Positions 58,752 through 64,000 of a stretch of 64,000 bases of DNA are shown piece by piece (the stretch's first letter is position 1; the number at the start of each line of letters is the position of its first letter). Source of the DNA: Epiperipatus broadwayi. Lineage: Eukaryota; Onychophora; Udeonychophora; Euonychophora; Peripatidae. Made by a program: the position numbers and the translations under genes. Below the pieces are notes generated by a model. That model was not told the origin of the DNA. It did not search any database and saw nothing but the letters and a program-made list of their open reading frames with translations. The DNA is taken from the NCBI GenBank assembly GCA_028023455.1, contig JAQFVV010006273.1, forward strand, positions 4,507,128 to 4,571,127, written 5' to 3'.

Positions 58752-60318
58752 TTATATAGAAAGGAATAAATTAAGAAACAGTTGTGTTTAAATAAATCTA
58801 GATGTTGCTATATATAATTACTTATAAACTTATTCAATAGTATATATGTTTATCTAAGAATATTATTAAAACATTGCTGAAAGAAGTTTTATTCATTTAT
58901 TTACATGCAAAAATCAATATAATGAATTTTTATATTTTACTTCTATTTTTTTTAATTAAAACACATATTAATTTAAAAAACATACCCATTTGTCAGCATA
59001 GGTTAAAGCTAACTCTGTACATTTGGATTTTCGGCTTTGTAAATGAATCTAAACAGTAATATATATATAATACGTTTTTTTAGAGATTACCATTTATTGA
59101 TTTAAACATGTTTAAATTAGTAAACTACTTAAAAATTCATATTAAAAAAATGATAAAATCTGGAATTTATTTAAAAGAAATAATGAAATAAAAATAGTAA
59201 TGATGTTGTATTAAAGAAATTAAGAAAAAATCTCAAAAGCTTAATTATTTTAATACTTCTTAAAAATAGAATATAACTGCCAAAAAGTTCTTGTAAAATA
59301 TATAATAACCCCTGTAATGATCCGACACTTATGGTCAGAAAAAAATAATCTTAAAAACCAAGCAATGATCACTAACTCGCGTGTCTGTGTGTGACATCGA
59401 TATAAATATTACAATAAACAATACAAAGTCGAACCTCATTATCTATACCCCCAGGATAGTTTTCACGTGACCAACGCATTTGTTGCTACCATATATGCCC
59501 TTTTTCTTATATCCCACTGAAGTCAGGGAGATACAAGAAACTGTTAAAATTATACAAAAAAAAATTAATTGAGGTAAACAAGACACAAATGCGAGAGGTA
59601 ATGTGTACATAAATAAATTTTTTAGTGACAATAACAAAAAAATTGAATCAAAACGAATTTAAAATTGAAATGGCTAGATTTACAGATTATATTGAGTTTG
59701 TTGCCAAAAAGTAATTAATTAATGACTAAACAGTTAATTATGGCTATTTACATCAAATGGAGGGATTATAGATTATTTGTCTTAATAATGTCTAGGGTAG
59801 ACATTGTATGATGGTTTAACAATTAATGAGTAATCAAGCAGGATTAAGTTAGAAGTATTTATTTAACTATATTAAAATCACAATCATTAATAGATGAACA
59901 CAATAGACTTAGAATTATGACTGACTTCTTGCTTGCAAAGTCAGGCTTTAAAATAGATAAAAAAATACTGAACACAGTGCTACATTATCAAAAAACAGAA
60001 GAGTATATCCAAAAAAGAAACAGAGATGGGATACACCTGTCTTTGTAAGGCCATATCTAGGAATTCATCAGATCAGAGGGTCATAAAAAGCAGGAATGAA
60101 TGTTTTTCTCTACAACTAATAATGAACTTATTACTACCAAGCAGAAAATTAATCTGCATTGTTAATAATATGACTAATAGCAGCAAAAATTCTCAGAGTC
60201 TGTAAATTAAAGAGGTGCATCCACTCTAACATGATAACACCCCAAGAATAGCTAGCAAATCATTTCCATAAAGCAGGAATGAACATCTGCTTGCAGAACA
60301 GATATACAAATAAAGAAA
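58750..60318. other. AT-rich stretch, partly less biased, unassigned
   Basis: 59310-59545 is less AT-rich (CCCCAGGATAGTTTTCACGTG region) and may be part of an old element. No coding region, LTR pair or RNA gene was supported. Confidence 0.35.
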
Positions 60319-60320
60319 TA

Positions 60321-61362
60321 CAGACAGTCTTCTAGTTACAAACTTAATTAGTTCCTGACATTTATTTGGAAGTTGTTTGAAAATAGTGGTCTGTAAAAAA
60401 AACATCAAAAAAGGTTTTCAAAATACAATATTTATTTTTTATTGATTAGCATCTGGAGTTTTTTTTTTTTTACAAATTTATCAAGAGTTAATTGAATTGT
60501 ATTTTTTCCCTCTCTTGATAAAGAATTATGTAACATTCTGTATCTTTTTCTATTGCCCTTTGTACATAAGATAAATACTCTCCATTGGGATCACATTCTT
60601 CCATGATGGTCAAAAATTTTTCAAGATGCACATAAGCTTCATTCATATTCTTGATTGTCAAACTCTTAATAATAAGTTCATTATCAGGTTCTTTTTCATT
60701 TTGTATTTCATTGATCTCTTGTAGTTTAATCAAGTCTTCATTTGACAAATGTTCTGAGTGAGATTGCATTAACCCATCAATATCTTCATCAGTGACATCT
60801 AAATTTAATTCATGCATTATATTGACTATTTCACTTATGATATCTTCAGAAGCTTCTTCAATGTCCAAAGAATCATTCATCATTTGTGGATATTTTTTTT
60901 CCAACAACCTTTTATTGTTGACTCTCTTATTTCAGTCCACACATTCTCAATAATATTTATTACATTTCATATGTTATATCTTTTCCAAAATTCTCTTAGT
61001 GTAGGTCCAACTTCCTTGTCAATTGCCTTGATTGCTTGAGTCATTAATCTTCTCATATAATATTGCCTATCAGAAGGCACTAATCAAGACAATCTGTGAT
61101 GATACTAAAAATAAAAGTAATCAATGTCAGGGAGATGGGAAGATTTAACATATTTTATATAGGTTTTTATTGTTCTCTAAAATATACTTTCAATTATTTT
61201 CTAAATTCCAAAATTTATCTTTCTTTAGAAAAAATTGAATTACAAATGTATGTAAATAGTTTTTTTTTAATCATGTGCATAGATAAATATCTAAAGTCCA
61301 AAAGTGATTATGTAATAGAGAAATGTTTGTAACTTGGATGTTGGAAACTAGGGGACTTCCTG
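60321..61362 (-). mobile_element. internally deleted pogo/Tigger-type DNA transposon
   Basis: Terminal inverted repeats: left from 60321 (CAGACAGTCTTCTAGTTACA) and right, read inward on minus from 61362 (CAGGAAGTCCCCTAGTTTCC). They agree at about 18 of the first 23 positions. Both ends are flanked by TA (60319-60320 and 61363-61364), the target duplication of this superfamily. At 1042 bp the element is much shorter than a full Tigger (usually over 2 kb) and keeps only the transposase C-terminus. It may still be a substrate for a transposase supplied in trans, if one exists. Confidence 0.85.
60488..61080 (-). pseudogene. Tigger/CENP-B-like transposase C-terminus
   Basis: From 61080 leftward on minus: RQYYMRRLMTQAIKAIDKE, TLREFWKRYNI, then a TGA stop (60969-60967) and NVINIIENVWTEIRESTIKGCWKK. 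A one-base shift in the eight-base A run (60893-60900) follows, then YPQMMNDSLD and a 130-residue acidic tail with VTDEDIDGLMQSHSEHLSNEDLIKLQEINEIQ. The order YYxRR, FWKxYNI, WxE..STxxGxWKK, then SHxExLxxEDLxxLQ is diagnostic of Tigger/jerky-type transposases and CENP-B relatives. The DNA-binding HTH domains and the DDE catalytic core are absent, removed by the internal deletion. The stop plus frameshift confirm inactivity. Confidence 0.85.
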
Positions 61363-61364
61363 TA

Positions 61365-62200
61365 TATAAATAACCTAGCAACACAATTTAAATAAGGGAA
61401 TGGTCAATAAATTTTTATTCATTATGAAAGCCTGGAAATTCAAAGAACAAAATAAGCATGAGTAGGCATATTATAAGTTTGGACAAACAGTTGCATATTA
61501 CTCTACTTGCTAAATTAAGGCCTAATGGTTCATACAAGATAAATAAAAATTTTAAAAGATACAAATGATCCCCCTGCTTAATTGAAGGTCCATCCTAGAG
61601 ATCATACACTAAGAAATACATTATCCATTAGCTCAAAGCTTGTGATTGATATATATCATTATAAAAAACATTTATGACATTCTCTACTATTAAAATAAAT
61701 GATTGACATAAATATTTGTTCCTTGAAAAAAAAAATCTTATTTTTAACATTGTTATTTTTTAAATTTATTCAACTGATTTTTATAATCATTAAAAAAAAC
61801 CTGGCTTTATAATTGCACAAGAAAAGTTTCAATTGACATGCATGACTGATTGTATTTTAGAAAAACAAGTCTTCCAACCAGATGAGGGTTGGGGGATTAA
61901 AACATTCTCTGTGTTTTTAATTAGTTAGCTTTCTTTTAAATAAAAAGGGGAAGATGACTATTGAAATTTTAAAAAACAAAAACGTGTTTATAAAATAGCT
62001 CTCTGTCATCTGGTTGAATAACAAATCTAGCATGTATGTATAAACTTTAAGAGTAACCGAATCTAGCAATGTATTTGACACTTCTTAATGCCAAAGGTTA
62101 GTTTATAAAAAAAAAAAAATTCAAGTAAAAGAGAAATATCAAATACATATTAATTGTTTTACTGGCCTAAGATTGCAGCTTTTATGTTTAGAGTTCAAGT
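61365..62200. other. AT-rich non-coding stretch
   Basis: Nothing recognised. Confidence 0.4.
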
Positions 62201-62645
62201 GTTCCTGCTTTTATTACCTTTGTGAAGGATTTTAAAATAAACACAGCAAGGTATGAAGAGTGGCAAGTATATATAATATCATGTAGCTATCATGATGCAG
62301 TTCACCTGGTTCTGGATGGCCATTTTCTTGGATATAAATAATTAATTGAAGACTGCTGGTTTTTCAGCATAGCAAATGATTGGAAGTGGCATAATTGACT
62401 AAATGGCTGCTTATTTATGGAAATACGACATGGCAAGTCAGCAGGCAGAATTAATTTATGATGGCAGAAACATTGGTACAGGTACACTGGTCACCAGAGT
62501 TCAGATGGGCACTATTTCACCAACTCCATCAGGATTCCATACTCATGCTCACCAGAGATGGTGAAAGGGGGAAACGGACACAAGCTTCTGTTTATAGGTC
62601 ATTCTGTGTGGTTTCTAGCAGCCAAATAATTAAGATTTCTTAGCT
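62201..62645 (+). other. less AT-rich segment with a 61-codon frame, unassigned
   Basis: 62280-62640 has more balanced composition. The plus frame 62458-62643 reads HWSPEFRWALFHQLHQDSILMLTRDGERGKR, which has a faint Tc1-transposase flavour (W....W..LF, then TRDG..R) but lacks the DES motif and a continuing frame. Could be a transposon relic or a conserved noncoding host sequence. Confidence 0.2.
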
Positions 62646-64000
62646 TGAAGAATTTTTCTCAACAAGAATGCTAACTGACAAATTTTTGAGGTATTTATAC
62701 TATTTTCGACAAAAGGCATCATGAATTAATTTTAATTAAAATATATATATATTTTTGCTGATAACAATTTTGATTAGCTTTATTACAATTTAATCCTGTA
62801 CTTGTTTATTAATTAGGAAAATTATTCAAATTCTGAATACTATTTGTCAAATGCCTTTCTTGCAGTAATTAGGCATCAATTAACATCTTTTTATCATCAG
62901 GCCAAATATTTTAAAAAAAAAAAAAAAACATTCTTCTACTTATATAATACAAAGCGATTACCTTATTTTTTCATTGATTAGAGGTTTCAATAACAAATAT
63001 AAATGTACCTATGCACTGTAGTTAATCTGCCTTTATAAATTTTATAAAAATAAAATATTCAGAAATTTTAATTGACTGAATTTTAAAATTAATTGTTTAT
63101 TAGGATTTTCTAAAATCGCAGTTAACCCTTTCTAACACGCAGATACACGTGCCTTTAATAAACTTAATAAAATAAATTTTTATTTTTATAAGCCTTTAAT
63201 AAAAATGAAATTAATTTATTTTTAATAAAATAAAATTTGCCTCTAACAGGATTTAAAAAGATGTAAATATAAATTGATATAAAGCATATATATGTAAGCA
63301 TATATATAGTTTCACTCTTTATGAGTCAATAAAGTTTATTATTGTTGAAACATAAAATATATAATAAGAAATTTCACTTCATAAATATTAACACACATAC
63401 ACAGCGCCTTAAAAAATATCTCATACAAAAAAGACTAATTTCAGTGTTAAGAATAACTCCTACAATCATTAACAATTACAAGACAAAATTAATAAATTCA
63501 ATAGTTTCTTTTTTATTAGAAAAAGCCAATTTCTTTCTCCTACTTTAGTTTTGTCACTTTGTGTGAAGTAAAATAATCAACAGATACTATTGTATATTTT
63601 CAGATTATGATTTTAATATATGTCTTATTAGTGAAGAGTTTTGAATTTGGATCTAGTGTTCTGAATTTTTTTGGAACTAATGCAACTTTCCTTTAGCAGA
63701 CATCATGTACTCCTTTTTTATTATTAAGCTATCAACCTAAAATTGCTTGCAAAATTATATACAACTGACTGCTAAAGCTTACACATGATGGCAGAACTAG
63801 AATAAGAAAAAAAGAATTTCCTATTCTAAAGTTATGTGAAGGCAGAGCAGCATGTGATGTTTTATTGGTTTGATAATCATTAATATTATAGCAAAATGTT
63901 ACTAGAAAGTGATCATGCCTCTGAGTTTATTTTAAAATACTGTAATCAAAAAAATGTAGGGTATAGTATTAATAAATCTAATTAAACTATAAATATTGTT
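62646..64000. other. AT-rich non-coding stretch
   Basis: No gene, fold-back or RNA gene recognised to the end of the window. Confidence 0.4.

Noticed and set aside
62280-62645. Tc1/mariner transposase relic
   Set aside because: Only a faint resemblance in one block; no DDE motif, no inverted termini recognised.

Overview
The window is a repeat-rich, gene-poor stretch of a very AT-rich animal genome. Evidence: Penelope-like elements (PLEs) with GIY-YIG endonuclease, a Ty3/Gypsy LTR retrotransposon primed by a tRNA-Lys(CUU)-type site, a pogo/Tigger DNA transposon, LINE fragments, fold-back elements and long TA and AAT microsatellites. No rRNA, tRNA, prokaryotic operon or CRISPR was seen, and no host protein-coding exon could be supported. 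The phylum cannot be fixed from this sequence.

Layout. 1-13.8 kb: AT-rich DNA, a degenerate ~585-bp tandem repeat, two LINE fragments, a 62-base A run followed by C runs, a fold-back made of two PLE ends, and two other fold-backs. 13.8-17.0 kb: a decayed PLE nest (one minus-strand copy, then an endonuclease half on minus head-to-head with an RT on plus). 17.0-27.7 kb: mostly unremarkable AT-rich DNA with a TA tract and a ~238-bp AAT array. 27.8-29.2 kb: a PLE arranged as two head-to-head partial copies. 29.26-36.58 kb: a young Ty3/Gypsy element with ~1.54-kb LTRs, inserted in the TA tract at the PLE end; its gag-protease-RT-RNase H-integrase frame is broken by two compensating shifts in RT. 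37.3-43 kb: a short minisatellite, a ~351-bp tandem-plus-inverted repeat and a long degenerate LINE. 43.4-47.5 kb: a pair of direct repeats flanking gag-like coding remnants.

The most interesting part is 48.1-55.2 kb. At 48115-49936 lies an array of ~411-bp units, two and a quarter on one strand followed by an inverted two and a bit. Each complete unit carries an identical 46-nt type I hammerhead ribozyme (HHR) motif: stem I 6 bp, CUGAUGA core, short stem II, GAA, and a self-complementary 10-nt stem III followed by C at the cleavage position. This matches the organisation of animal retrozymes (small circular-RNA retroelements with hammerheads). The array directly abuts another head-to-head PLE remnant (49945-50575). 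At 52.0-55.2 kb a second, unrelated fold-back family (three copies) carries a different hammerhead-like core. PLE ends in the window also show a GATGA-hairpin-GAAAC arrangement. PLE reverse transcriptase is the likely mobiliser of such small RNAs, so the window may show the autonomous and parasitic partners side by side, though most PLE copies here are dead.

55-64 kb: further fold-back/MITE families (some with a second copy elsewhere in the window), a minisatellite bracketed by inverted repeats, and an internally deleted Tigger-like transposon with clear terminal inverted repeats and TA target duplication (60321-61362).
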